The notes under the pieces are model-generated. The model ran no database searches, was not told the origin of the DNA, and worked only from the letters and a program-made list of their open reading frames with translations. The position numbers and the translations under genes were made by a program. Shown in pieces: positions 45,001 to 57,407 of a DNA stretch of 64,000 nucleotides; within the stretch, counting starts at the first letter, position 1; each line of letters begins with the position of its first letter. The DNA is from Turnera subulata (Eukaryota > Streptophyta > Magnoliopsida > Malpighiales > Passifloraceae): contig JAKUCV010005454.1 of NCBI GenBank assembly GCA_028386065.3, forward strand, positions 31,303-95,302, in the 5' to 3' direction.

Positions 45001-48000
45001 TGTGTAGTGCTGATCTGTTGAATAGGACTAACACCTCTTACCCATTGGTGGATCCTAGCATCCTTGCACCGAGTGTAAAGTTGTAAATCCTCGTAGTAAC
45101 TTCCATTTGGACATGATAGATCTTATGAGAAAGGAGAATGTTACGGTCACTATAGGGCTTCTTTCTACAGATCACACAGTTAACCTTTTCTTTTCCCATT
45201 CTTTTTTTTCTTGATATAACCTTGCAGAAGTAAGAAGTTCTCTCTCATTATTAGGGTGTCTCTGTTAAATGCAGTTGTACATGTGCTATTTATTCAAATT
45301 TTCCAGTTTGATATGCAGCCAATAACAGCCAGTTCAAATTGCCACATCATATAGTTCTATATAATGCAGATCTGGGCATGTAACATTTCTTTAAACTAGA
45401 TGTGATATTCATAGGAAGAAATATAATTCTTCTATTCGTAAAAAAATATGCAATTTTCAAGGTTTTCTGCTTCTTTCTTTTATGGTTCTTGCTTTTAATT
45501 TGTATTTATGCCAATCAGCAAAGTTTGTTGTTTAATCTCAGAAATATATTGTCTGGATTTTGATTATTCTACTTGAACCTATGAATTTGTATGCAGTGAA
45601 GGGCTTGCAAATTCTGGCCACATTCCATGGAGGCTACGCTCTGGTATCCAAATCGACATGTGACTGTATCTTGTTGAGATTCGTGTCAATTGTAACCATG
45701 GATTTCGACAAGGCAGGACTATGGAGACTAGCATTGAAAGCACTAGTACGCATTGGCTCATTTATCCATGGATGTAATGAGTCTGAGAAGGAAGAGAGTT
45801 ATTTGGGTATTGTGGTGGAGAAGATTGTTTCGCTGTTGTCATCTGATAATACTGATATACCAAGTCCTCTCAAACTGGAGGCAATCTCTAACATCGGCAC
45901 AAGTGGTCTTAAATACATGCTAAAGATTCTTCTGAGGCTGCAAGAAGTTATATGTGCCAATCTAGCTGAGATTTATGTATGTATTTTGTCAACTAGTCTG
46001 TTAAGCAATTACTTTATGGAAAAGCTCTAGGAATGTCCCCATTTAAAAGATGATGATAGTTCAAAGCCTCATGCTTTGCTTTGATGTTTCTCCTTTTATC
46101 CATAGCCATGTAAATTTCCATGTTCCACATTTGCTGTCCAATATCAGTGGTATCTATTAGGAGTTGAATCTGCCCGGCACTGTAGAGTTTACATGGGTGC
46201 TTGTTCCAATTTGTTCTCAATTTGCCAGCCCTTCTGATGAAATTGAGTTTAATATTCAAATTCTAGATCTAATTGTCTCTGCACTTTCATAGGTTCATCG
46301 GAATCTGAAGTCTGTTAAGATGATGCTTCAGCTTCTGGAATGTTACTCCAACGTGTTGCTTCCACGGTAAACACTTCTACCTACGAGTCTTTTAGTCCTA
46401 TTTCTAAATTTTAGTGTATGCTCATGCATATACATGGCTTTCAGCTTCCACCAATTTACTGATAAAAGGCATTCAGAGTATTGTCAAACAATTCTGCACA
46501 AATAAATTTTTCTTTCCTCTCATAGTGGGTGAGAAAACAAGGAACCCCACCATGCCTTTCTTTTTCTCAACTGTTACCTTTTGGGCTAGGACTAGGGGAG
46601 AGCTTCGATTTGTTGTTCTGCATCTTTTTAATTATTTGTTCTGGGAGGGAAGTTTGGCATCCTTGTCTTCTATGTGTAATTTTGGTTTTGCCTGACCCTA
46701 GGTTCCAGGTATATGAAGGTTTTGAGCAAGTCCTCTTGCAATTTGTAGTCAACATATGGAACCAAATAGAACATTGCAGAAGCTTTACCGTTGAAATCAA
46801 TGAAACAGTAAGTGATGCTGAGATTTCACTGTTCTTCAATTCTCGTTGTATCATTTTATGGTGCTTTGTCTGATGTTTGCAAGTTGATTTGTCAACTTAA
46901 AACGAGCCTCTAGATGTTAATAAAATGTGCATCTAGGGAAGTTTTTTTTTTTCTCTGGAAAGTGGCATTAAAAATGGTTATTTTTTACAGCAGGAGCTTC
47001 TTAATGCAATGATGAAGCTGATGAAGCTTGTCGTTGCATGCTGTTCAGTGGAAAGCCAGAATGTAATGGTCAATAAAGCTTATTCTGTACTTTTATCAGG
47101 AACTTCTTTACCACTGAAGCAATCCTTGTCGACCATTCAAGAAGTGGAAAATCTTTGCAGCAGAGATGAATGGATTCTCTCATTATTTGCATCAGTGATT
47201 ATAGCACTTCGTCCTCAAACCCATGTTCCTAATATAAGACCTATACTGCATTTATTTATGGGTTCCCTCCTTAAAGGTTATATTGATGCTGCTCAGGCTT
47301 TGGGTTCTCTGGTTAACAAACTGGATCTAAATTCCAATGAAATGAAGATTTCAGGTGATTGTACATTTGAAGAAGCAATGGATGTGATTTTTAGCTCAAA
47401 CTTTCTGAGTTCTTGTGAGAACAGTTCTCCTGGGGGACATGGTGGAATGAGCAGTGAGAGTGAGATTAGTATTACTAGTTTATGCCTAGGTACGAGGACT
47501 GGCTTGCTTCAAATCCATGCCATTGTTGGACTAGCATGGATTGGGAAAGGCCTACTCATGCGTGGTCATGAAAAAGTGAAAGATATCACTAAGGTTTTCT
47601 TGGAGTGCTTACTTTCATTTAACAGAGGGGGTGCTTCGCCTTTAGAACAGGGTTTGTCAGACAACAACAATGAGGTGAATGTGCATCGGTCTGTGATTAA
47701 ATGTGCAGCAGATGCATTCCAAATTCTAATGAGTGACTCTGATCTGAGTTTGAACCGCCAATTCCATGCAATCATACGCCCACTATACAAGCAACGGTTC
47801 TTCTCTACCATTGCTCCCATTCTGCAATCTCTAATAGTTGAATCTGATTCAGATTTTTCAAGGTGCACGCCAGACTCCAGACTTGTAAATTGCTTGCTTA
47901 AAATGCTGTTACAGTGTTGATATATGCATAGATGCTCCATTTGGGGACTACTAAGATTTATTTGGTTTCAGATCTATGCTGTATCGAGCTTTTGCGCATG

Positions 48001-49600
48001 TTATATCCAACACACCCCTGATCGTTGTCTTGAATGATTCAAAGAAGGTTAGTCGCAAACATCTGTAAACTTTCTTTTATGTTTGATTTGCATCAAGCAA
48101 TCATTCCTCTTGCAGTGGGCATCTATCTTTGACCTATTTTTTTCTCCAGTTGATTCCAATTTTGGTGGAGGGCTTAACATTGTTAAGCAAGGATGTCTTG
48201 GATCAAGATATCATGTACAGTCTTCTGCTGGTTCTATCAGGAATATTAATGGATAAAGCCGGTACGAATCAGTGCATCACTCAACATCTCACTCTATTTT
48301 CCAGGTGCTTTTGTATAATGATCAGCGATTCTGACATTTCCCGTGTCAGAAATGTAATACTGTAGTTTCCCCATTTATCTAAAGAACTTTTCCTCGTCAT
48401 TGACCGAGTAAGAAATATGATTGTGTATATCATTGAGTCAATGAAACTGGCTCATCAGAAAAGCTATTCGAGACATGTTTAATTCTCTATTTTCTTGGCA
48501 ATCTCTGTTCACTTTGGTTTGGCTTTATTATGTCCTCTTATTATTTGCTTGCATTTGCAGGGCAACAAGCTGTTGTGGAGAATGCTCATGTTATTATTAA
48601 GTGCCTGCTTGGGCTTATCATGTACCCACATATGATGGTAACAAGGCTTTCCTAAAATGACATTCTTGTTTCTTGTTTGCTTTTCCTTAAGCCCATTGGC
48701 GAACATTTTTCTTTTATGATTACTCTAGAACATTTGGGTTCTCTTCATGTGTGTCACCATCCAATTTTCTTCATTGTAACCGAGTGCCCCGTTTGTCTCT
48801 TTAATTAAAGTAGATCAACGTTACTAATCACTCCAATTTGGGAGTCTGACGACCAGATTTTGAATTTGGCATCTATCCTGTGGGTTCAAAATTGATGATT
48901 TTACCTTGAACTATCCTCAGCTTGTACGAGAGACTTCAATTCAGTGCCTGGTTGCCATGTCGCAGCTGCCTCACACGAGGATTTATCCCATGCGAATCCA
49001 GGTTAGTTGAATTAACCATAAAAGTTTGAGTTGATAGTCAGCAGTTCATATTCTATTTTATATAAACTGTGTAATTGGTTCTTGAGAGCTGTACGGGGTT
49101 GTCGTTTTAATAACTTGATCCATGTTGCCGAATCTCCTTCCCCCGTCTCTCTAAGAACCATTTAGGTCGCATGGTTCATCTCAATAAGCATAAAGTGAAA
49201 ATGATGACAATAACAGCCTCATCAAGATATATCTTTTTTCGTTGACGCCTTGTTCTATTGGTGTAGCCCCTCCTTACCAGTGTCGCTCTCTTATTTCCCT
49301 TCTTTTTTTCTCATTTTAGGTGTTGGTGGCCATATCAAAAGCTCTTGATGATCCCAAAAGGGATGTTCGTCGTGAAGCTGTAAGATGTCGGCAAGCATGG
49401 TTAGTGTTCTGACTTTTTATGTGTCGAATCTGGAAACAATGTAGAGATACATAACAGTACAATAAACACTAGCTACTACTACTTCATCATATTCAAGTGT
49501 AAAATGCGTGCATATGTACATTTAATTTCGTGTGAGATTTTACATGGTGACATGTTCTTGAACTAGGGCATCAATTGCGTCAAGAGGACTTCATTTCTGA
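39066..49600 (+). CDS. MMS19: MMS19 (MET18) homologue, cytosolic Fe-S cluster targeting factor
   Basis: HEAT-repeat scaffold of the cytosolic iron-sulphur assembly (CIA) targeting complex. With its partners it hands Fe-S clusters to DNA polymerases, helicases, glycosylases and related enzymes in cytosol and nucleus. I traced 20 exons, all GT-AG and phase-consistent: 39066-39137, 39483-39545, 39647-39701, 40120-40217, 40417-40572, 40704-40763, 41546-41734, 43112-43165, 43873-43959, 44073-44787, 45597-45976, 46293-46366, 46702-46807, 46991-47862, 47972-48047, 48150-48261, 48561-48637, 48921-49001, 49320-49399, 49567-49600. The product is 1146 aa, close to the usual plant length. N-terminal MMS19 signatures include LLLGEALTHLSS, FFTDRLADWRALRGAL, LELL-type helices and DPECLLLTFHIVELL. 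The C-terminus has DPKRDVRREAVRCRQAW. The largest intron is 41735-43111. No lesion seen. Confidence 0.93.
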
Positions 49601-50353
49601 AAGACCAGGGCGTTTCTGCGAAACTGACTATAGTCAGAGGTGGACAGAGAACCTGCTTGCTTCCTGATCATATCTCCGAAAGATTTTTAGCGCGGGCATT
49701 ATCAAAGATTAGCATTTTCTGTTCCTATATTCCTGGTTCCTCCTAATGTCAAGTATAGCAAAAAGTATAGCAATTGATCGAGCGATTCTTTAGGAAAATT
49801 ATTGTACAGTTTTGTTTGTCGAAGATGTTTATTCTTGAGCCCAAAATATTAATCTCCCTCCAAAAGTGGTATAAAAAGGTAAATGTGGTTGCGAGGTTCA
49901 TGGAAAAAAAAAGTTACCGAAGGGAAAATTAACTAGTCTGTTTTTTTTTCTTTTTGAAAGAAAAAGTACACGCCATTACCACAAAACTATGGTAAGCTAT
50001 AGTGATTTTTGACGGACAGAACAATTAACTAACTAGTTCTGTTTGGCATCATAATTCATAACATAAGAGTTTCCCACACTTTAACATAGGTCCATGTCGC
50101 ATTGTCCACCGCGGTGGTTTACTGCTTCTTTTGCACCTACTTCTAAACAATCTTAGTGCTATGTGCCATGTTGGCAATCGCAATTCTATCAAAACTCTGG
50201 TGCCTGTATAATCTTTATCGCAATTTAAAAGAAAAACAATGCACTGAAAAATTGGCTTACCGTAAGCCCTCGTATTTTGTAATTTTTATTCTCAATTTTT
50301 TAAATCGTGGTTTTTTGTTTTCCATGGTTTAACAATGCTAGAAGCATCACCCA

Positions 50354-50509
50354 GTTTACGCTATATATCATGTACCTATGGTTCTATATTCTACAAATTT
50401 GAAAATCCAAGTGACTTACGGCGCATTAGAAGTTTACGCTATATATCATGTACCTATGGTTCTATATTCTACAAATTTGAAAATCCAAGTGACTTACGGC
50501 GCATTAGAA
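50354..50509. repeat. 78-bp perfect tandem duplication downstream of MMS19
   Basis: Two adjacent copies (from 50354 and 50432) beginning GTTTACGCTATATATCATG and ending GCGCATTAGAA look identical, followed by a T-run at about 50522-50540. It lies in the 1.3-kb spacer between the convergent MMS19 and PAF1 genes. The 71-codon ORFs here are only this repeat. Confidence 0.9.
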
Positions 50510-50920
50510 ACCGTGAGAAAGCTTTTTTTTTTTTTTTTTTACAAGTGTAGAGAAGATCTTAATTGCTACTCTAAATTAGGGTATTATGCTTAAATAAAGA
50601 ACTTATTTACTAGATGAGGACGTTTCCTTCCCTCTCAAGAATCCGTAATGTTCCTCTCAACAGATATGATTAAGGATGCTGATCAGTCATTGCACAATTC
50701 CTAGTAAAAATGATTCCAAGAACAGATGGGTCTAATTGCTCAAAAATATTTCTCCTTTTATTTGTCAAAAAGATTGCTCAACACAGCTAGTCCAGCGATA
50801 CAAGGTTAACATACATGTCAGAGTTCTGAGAAGGACGATGGCACAAAACTTTGCTACACCCACACTATTTGGAGCCTTTCTTCCAACAGCTCAGTAATTT
50901 GTATAAAGATTTGAAACTAA

Positions 50921-53900
50921 CTATTCAGATACATCATCTTCAGACATGTCGTCCTGGTGACGAGATAGTCTGTGATGTCTCCTGAGGGCACCATCATCCT
51001 CGTCGTCATCTAATCGGTCCATCCTTGACATATTAGCCCTCGAACTTGAACCGACCTGAAAACATTAGTAACTTAAGTCCTCAGATACAATATAGTAGAA
51101 CAATCTGAATTCATTGGAAAGGGTTTCACCACCGTACCCCTGAATCCCTCAATTCTATGGTTGCAGCAGTCGACCTCTTCCTCGCAGTTATTCTCGAGGG
51201 TGCAGGGAAATGTTCAACATCATCGCCGGCCCTTCCATCACTAGCTCTCTTCCTCCTTAAACTGATCTTTGTGGGAAGCGGCTGAATGATAGCAATAAAA
51301 TGTTAAAAAAAAATACGAATTACTGTCACAAATCGAAAATAATTGAGAAACCATTGATCACAAACAAAAATTAAAGATGAGAAATCTTTGGGTTAGTACC
51401 AGATAGCGAGCTTCATTTTCGTCAAATGAAACTAGGAATGTTGTAGGGTCATTGGCGTCATCACCTCTCACCTATTCAAGAAGTTGTCAAGGAAACGTCA
51501 TTAAGCTCTTTTTTTTTGATCAAACGTCATTAAGCTCTTAAAACACAACAAAAATGCTTCTACTGGCTTCTGGAAAAAAAGAAAATAACTTCTGAGGCAC
51601 TTACATCCCAATTATACTCTCGAATCCACGAATATGAGGTATCCTCATTTTCGTTGTATATATCCTTAGGTAACTGCCACCATAAGATAGTAAAACATAC
51701 AGTATTACTGTGTGCTATTCAAAAACATAGGACAAAATAGGATCAAAAAGAATCCATGTTCTTTGAAAATAAAACACCAACAAGCAGTTATGATGTGTGA
51801 TATTTCAGGTAGATATATCTACCTCGTTGGGAGAAGGCACCATGTAGCCCAGAAATTTTTCTGGGTTGGCAGGATCTGAGCCTGTTGCCACACATGCTTT
51901 CATGATAGCCTGTATAATGGCAGAAAATTGTTCCATATTCAGCATACAATGTGACAAAATAAACGAAAAATCATGTCAACAAGGATTCAAGATGATTAGT
52001 TCTCATTAGCCCACAGATTTGGTCAGCATAAATTACTTTCTCCTATTTCTCCGTAAGTCATTAGTCGTTCCACTACCTATCCTTAAAGTGAGAACAATGC
52101 ATCAACTAGTTTATGATGCATGGAGTAACCAGCCAGTACTGTATTACAGTTTCTTTTATGTGAACCAAATTTGCCAATTGATACTTCCCAAGATCAAGTA
52201 CTGGACTACCACTTCACAGAAGCGAACTGTACACCACTTAACTAACACACCGATGATCTACGAAGTCGGAAATAACAAGCATAGATTTTAGCTGAAACAT
52301 AATCCACTTCACACAAATAACAAACTTAAATGACTTACCCGTGATTCATAGTCATCACGAGCAGACTGATCCAGCTTGTTATAGAATTCTGAATCAGCTG
52401 TAGGGGCACCATCAAATGTCACTGTGACAAACTTATCGTCATACCTGGTGCAATAACGTCACCATTAGCCAGACAAACAACAATACAGGGAATGAATAAC
52501 AAATTGAAACTTCTGGAGCATTTATTGTTTATCAGCCATCCACAACTATTAAATAATGAGCTAATTCCCAATCCAAGGTGAAGGGACATTGTACATGGAC
52601 ATGAAAACCTCTGATTTGATCTTGCCAAGGCCAAAAGCACTATATAATAGCGTACCTATCAAAATCAGGTACCAGAGGCAAAATTTCAACAGGCCGTAAG
52701 CTTTTATTGGTTGCATGGACTGGTGGCAACTTGTTAGCCTCGAACGAGGCTTCAATCTCTTTGATTTGCCTCTCCCTGAAAGGTACAAATGGTTTTCAGT
52801 AAAAAAGAGACCCATGATATAACTGCCATCTTTCAGCACTAGAATTTTCTGGAAAAGGTAGGTTTACAAAATAAACCTGTTATTAAGGTTCTCCAAAAGG
52901 TTATGGCCTCCCTTCATTTCTCGCAGTTCTTTGGCTTGTTTTTCGGTTAGAGACTGCAAAGAATCGTACATCTTAGGTAACAGATTTCATGAAATTAAGA
53001 AGTAATACAGTAGTCAAATCAAGAAAAGCCTACCATTTTGGTTGAATCTGTACTAAGAGGAGATATATACTGTGTCTTAACCAGCCAAGCAACACCCTTG
53101 TCAGTAGGCCGTTCTTTTCTTTTTATGCCATCCTTTTTCACAGGTGTTGTTGCTTCATCATCCCGCAACAATTCCTCGTCTTCTGGAGCTAGAGGTGGCC
53201 TAGCTCCCCGAGGTGGACTAAAGAAACAGGTAGAAAAAAACATTATTAGGCATGTTATGCTATAGTAAATGGCTAGGTGCTAATGCGGCAAGAAACTGGG
53301 AGACATTACTTGTATACGCTGAGATCAAGGAGGTCCAGAGGTATTCCAAGATCTGGCTCAACATGGAGTTGGGGTTTATACATTTTCTCCAAAGATGAGA
53401 TCCTGTACCTCGTAAATCTGCAATATTTTGAAACCTCCGGTTAGCCATAATTAGAATCAAACTTGTAAGCCAAAATACGTAGGGAACCACTGCATTTAAC
53501 ATAACTATGCCACTAACAATTGAACTCATCAAAGATTTGAATAGTAGACTCTACTTTCATATAAATTCACTGCAAGAGTTTCAGTGATTGATAAACTCTC
53601 CAGAGTTTCCTGCTTTTCCAAAAGAAAGGAAGAAAAATAATATTTAAAGAAAAAAAACTCACTAGAGTTTCTACTATGTGCAGTTCAACCAAATAGAAGG
53701 AGGACAAGTATTGGAGTCGCACAAAATACAGAGGAACTGTCCTTTGGTGCAAGTTTGAGACAGTTTCCTCACTCACTAATCAACATATCTCAAGGCCATG
53801 CATAAAAACACTCACCGATCTTTATCTTTGGGCAAAGCCATAAACTTAGGTTGAGCACTTGGATCAGGAAGTTCATTCCGGAATCTTCAAAAGAAACAAA

Positions 53901-55509
53901 GTTAAGCAAAAGCGTCAGAGATAGAAGTAGGCAAATAAACGTTTCCAAAAAGAAAGACTTGCCTTTCCGTGGAACAAGTTGCAAGAACTAGTTTTGCAAA
54001 CATGCATGAAACAGAATCAGAAATAACATTTAAAGAATGAAGAAAACATGAAATAGCCAGCTCCACGCCTTAACTGATATACATCTTTCTTTCCAGGAAA
54101 GTGTATTCAGGACATGGTGCCATCTGTACGTTCACTTATTCCTTCTCTCATTCTTTTTGGTAGCCAAAAAGATTCAATGATGCGCGTCCACCACAGAATT
54201 TACAAAGGGGACAAGAATCATCCTCAAGTATCACAAAGAAATCAGTAAAAAGGCTAAGTCTACGGTGTTGAATTTTCTATAATTAACTACTCAATCCAGG
54301 TGGTTCGTGCACTAGAACAAAAGTCAGCTACGACACAACTATGAAGAAGTAAATCTAAAACATGGTAAAGGGTAATAACTATAACATACCATGAAGTTTC
54401 TGTTAAAACAACATCACCGCTCTCCAAAATTAAACTCCCTATAGCACATTGGACTAAGAATTCTAACCCTATGTTTTACATTAGTTTTAGAAAAAGAAGA
54501 AAAAAAAAAAAGACAATTCCTTTTTTTCATTCAGTTTGTCAAATGCTTTTAACTTTGAAAAAGTTTTACGTAAGAATCATACTCAATGTTAACGTACTCA
54601 CTTTAATTTGCACAAGAATGTGGTTGGCTTCTTCAGCCTATTCTCAATTCTCTCACCACCCAACAATGGAGCGGTCCTCCTCTCCCCCATTCGTGACCCA
54701 ACAATCGAGCCATGCCCCTTCTGAGCAGACATCATCTGTGTCTTTTGCAGGACAGAGTTCTGCGACTCTTTCATATGCTGCTTGTGTTTCTCCTCTTGCC
54801 TTTGCTTTTCATATTCCCTCTTCTTCCTCAACCTCCTCTCTTCCTCAGTCTCCACCCTCCCCGGTGGCCCATTCCCCTTCTTTGCCATATGAGGAGGATA
54901 TGGCGCCTTATGCTGGTGGTGTTGCTTTCCAGCAGCCCCATGATGCGAATGACCATGTTCCCTCCTCTCCTTATGCATCCCTTTATCTCTTTCTAGTCCA
55001 CCCTCCTTAGGAGGTGGCGGTGGCGGGGAGCTAGGAGGCGGCGGGGGTGGAGCTGAAGAGCTGGGCGGAGGGGATGAAGGCAGCGGAGGAGGGGGTGGCT
55101 GCATTGCCTGGTGACCATACTGAGGATACTGTGAGGTCGGGTAGTATTGCATTGGCTGCTGACCGGGTGCTGCCGCCGGAGGTGGCGGTGGTGGAGGGTA
55201 TGATGACTCCGGAGGAGGCGGCGGAGGGGGAGCCTGGTAAGGGTATTGCGGCGGAGGGGGAGGGTGTTGCTGGCCGCGAGGCGGAGGAGGGTAATGGTGT
55301 GGTGGGTAGTTTTGAGGGAATGCAGAGGAAGGCGGTGGCGGAGCCATTGGGTTGGAATAGTTCTGCTGGGCATAATTAGGGCGTTGAGCCGGTTGTTGCT
55401 GCTGCTGCGGCGGTTGCGGTGGCGGGTGAAGATGGCTTTGATTAGACGGTGGCTGTGATGGCGGCGGAGGGAATGTGGTTTGCGGTGGAAACGGCCTGTA
55501 CGAGGCCAT
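50921..55509 (-). CDS. ELF7: PAF1 homologue (ELF7-type), RNA polymerase II-associated factor
   Basis: Subunit of the Paf1 elongation complex, which in Arabidopsis (ELF7/VIP genes) supports histone H3K4 and H3K36 methylation and expression of the flowering repressor FLC. Twelve minus-strand exons: 55509-54602, 53884-53816, 53417-53310, 53217-53034, 52953-52877, 52775-52656, 52444-52339, 51909-51823, 51673-51605, 51471-51400, 51281-51138, 51055-50921. They join in frame to 692 aa. Residues about 1-170 are Pro/Gln/Tyr-rich low complexity. A charged coiled-coil-like segment follows (EEERRLRKKREYEKQRQEEK). The Paf1 domain begins near FLCKLKFRNELPDP, with DLGIPLDLLDLSVY, WLVKTQYISPL and EASFEANKLPPVHATNKSL. 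The acidic tail ends DDMSEDDVSE. It is longer than the Arabidopsis protein mainly in the proline-rich head. It lies tail-to-tail with MMS19. Confidence 0.93.
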
Positions 55510-56924
55510 TGACTATCGAAGAAGGAATCAAAAACCTATCTTTTAAATATCTAGCGCCCGAAATTCAATAACCCAGACCCTGAATTTCCGAAAGAACTTT
55601 TCTTTACTACAAATTTTCAAAAAAGAACTGATCTTTCTATAGAAAAGATTGTGATCAGAGGATTTGAAACAAGAGTCGAAACCCTAAGGACAGACCCTGA
55701 ATCTAATCTGGAATCTGCCGCACAGTTAAGTCGGCGGGAGACACAATAATTATAAACAACGGATAGGAAATAATACCACACTGTAACAACCCTAGTAGGA
55801 TTGGGAGGAAACCCACCGCCAATCTTCTTATATCAAAGCAAAAAAAAAAAAATACCCAAAATTGAATCAAAAAGAATAATTGGAGCTACTATAAAGATAC
55901 AGAATTGGAAGCAAAAAAGATTGAAGTATGGACTAACTGGGTACCAAAAGAATTGAGGGATTTGAGTTTTGAAAGTTTTAACCGACAGGGTTCTTATATA
56001 GTATAAACAAAGATGAAAGGGAAAGAGAGTGGAGGGTGGGGTTTTGCATGTGAGACAGATAGCAGAAGCACCCTGAAATCTGTGTTTGTACTCTTTTCTG
56101 GGTCAGTTACTTACACAGATAAGAGACTAATTATTACTCTACCAGAAAGGTTTGGAGTTTATTGGCAAAATTTCAACCATAATAAGTAATCAAATCCAAC
56201 AAATACTATCCCAAGTTCAGATTCTGCTAATTTTGGTGTGTCTTAGTCTGGAGCTGTGGCCCTGACTGGTCATTGGTCAATAAATTTTCATGTATATCTA
56301 GTATCTACTTTTTGTTTGCAGTTTTCTTTTTGTTTGAACCAACTTCTTTTTTTCTTTCTTGAACTGGATTATATCATTGAAGCCTAATGAATGCACCGGT
56401 AAGAATGGCAAAAGAGTGACTGGAAAAAAAATGGACAAAAGAGTGTTTATCTTTTCTAGTTCTGATCCAAAATATGTTTTAGGGGTAATCAGAAACTTCA
56501 AAATGAACTAATATCAACATGGCAATTTACCAATTTCGGTTAAAGTTATATTTTCATAAAAAGAAAAGAAATTATGGGTTTGCTAATTCTTGGGTGAATG
56601 CATAAGCTTGTAGATTGGTTCCATCCCATGGCTTTAGTTTCAACTCAAGGTATCATGGGTTCTATTCTAACCCAACAAAAAGGTGTACTGATGGCGATGA
56701 TCCAGAAACTAGTGAAAGGAGCCCAATCTGATTTTTACAAAAATGAAACAAAAATCAGAAAGGAGCCCGATCCATTGTTTTATCTTTTTTTTGCCCTAGA
56801 GATTTATATTAATATAAACTTAGCAGTACGGAGATAAATTCTACTAATAATATGAGATTGAATTGGTGACCAGTCACTAACCCTTCAATCCCCAAAATTA
56901 TCCAAATACAGAAACACACAAAAA
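55510..56924. other. PAF1 upstream region and spacer
   Basis: 5' UTR and promoter side of PAF1. A minus-strand TATA-like ACTATATAAG lies at about 55994-56003, some 490 bp upstream of the ATG, so a 5' UTR intron is possible. The rest, to 56924, shows no gene. The short ORFs at 56298 and 56598 lack domains. Confidence 0.5.
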
Positions 56925-57395
56925 TCAGGTACCAGATGCTAATCTAGAGACTAGAAAAATAGAAAGGGATATTGCTAAAGACAAATATAGAAGTAGATCA
57001 TAAGATGAACAAATTCTCCAAAGGTGCATGCTTGCTGTGAGTGGCACTACATTCGCACAAGGCAAAAATCTATCGTCCACTCTAGTGCCAAAGCACTTAC
57101 TAATCTCCCCCGAGATCATGTTTTGTCGAATATTACTTCCATAAGTCCAAGCTTCATCCCTATCTACCTTCCTTATCGGACCCCAAGCCGGCTGAGCCCA
57201 ATTTGAGTCATCGCCGTCATCGGCTCCGTCACTGGCACCGTCAATATCCTTGAATACTCGGTCATCCTCTTTGTCGGTATCATCATCATCTGCATCCTCA
57301 CCATCTTCGTTGCCACCACTGTCACCGCCGGTGCCGCTACTGCTCCCACCGCCACAGCTACCACTTCCGGCCCCGCCTTTGCTACCGCTTGCCAT
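56925..57395 (-). CDS. Hypothetical Gly/Asp-rich ORF (156 aa)
   Basis: Reads MASGSKGGAGSG, then a Gly/Ser run, an acidic run (residues about 33-65 mostly D/E/G), then AQPAWGPIRKVDRDEAWTYG and a hydrophobic C-terminus (about residues 130-152) that could be a membrane segment or simply translated non-coding DNA. The DEAWTYG stretch faintly resembles the region ahead of BED fingers in hAT-derived proteins. That resemblance is too weak for a call. No introns or neighbours help. It could be a small gene, the first exon of a larger one, or a transposon relic. Confidence 0.35.
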   Translation of the reverse strand: MASGSKGGAGSGSCGGGSSSGTGGDSGGNEDGEDADDDDTDKEDDRVFKDIDGASDGADDGDDSNWAQPAWGPIRKVDRDEAWTYGSNIRQNMISGEISKCFGTRVDDRFLPCANVVPLTASMHLWRICSSYDLLLYLSLAISLSIFLVSRLASGT

Positions 57396-57407
57396 TCTGA
57401 ACAACAA

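Noticed and set aside
54471..55379. Plus-strand ORFs of 94-179 aa
   Set aside because: Antisense to PAF1 exon 1. The minus-strand frame has clear PAF1 continuity through 12 exons.
56925..57395. Assignment of the Gly/Asp-rich ORF to a BED-finger or hAT-derived protein
   Set aside because: Only a DEAWTYG-like stretch is suggestive. The zinc ligands are absent, so it was left as hypothetical.
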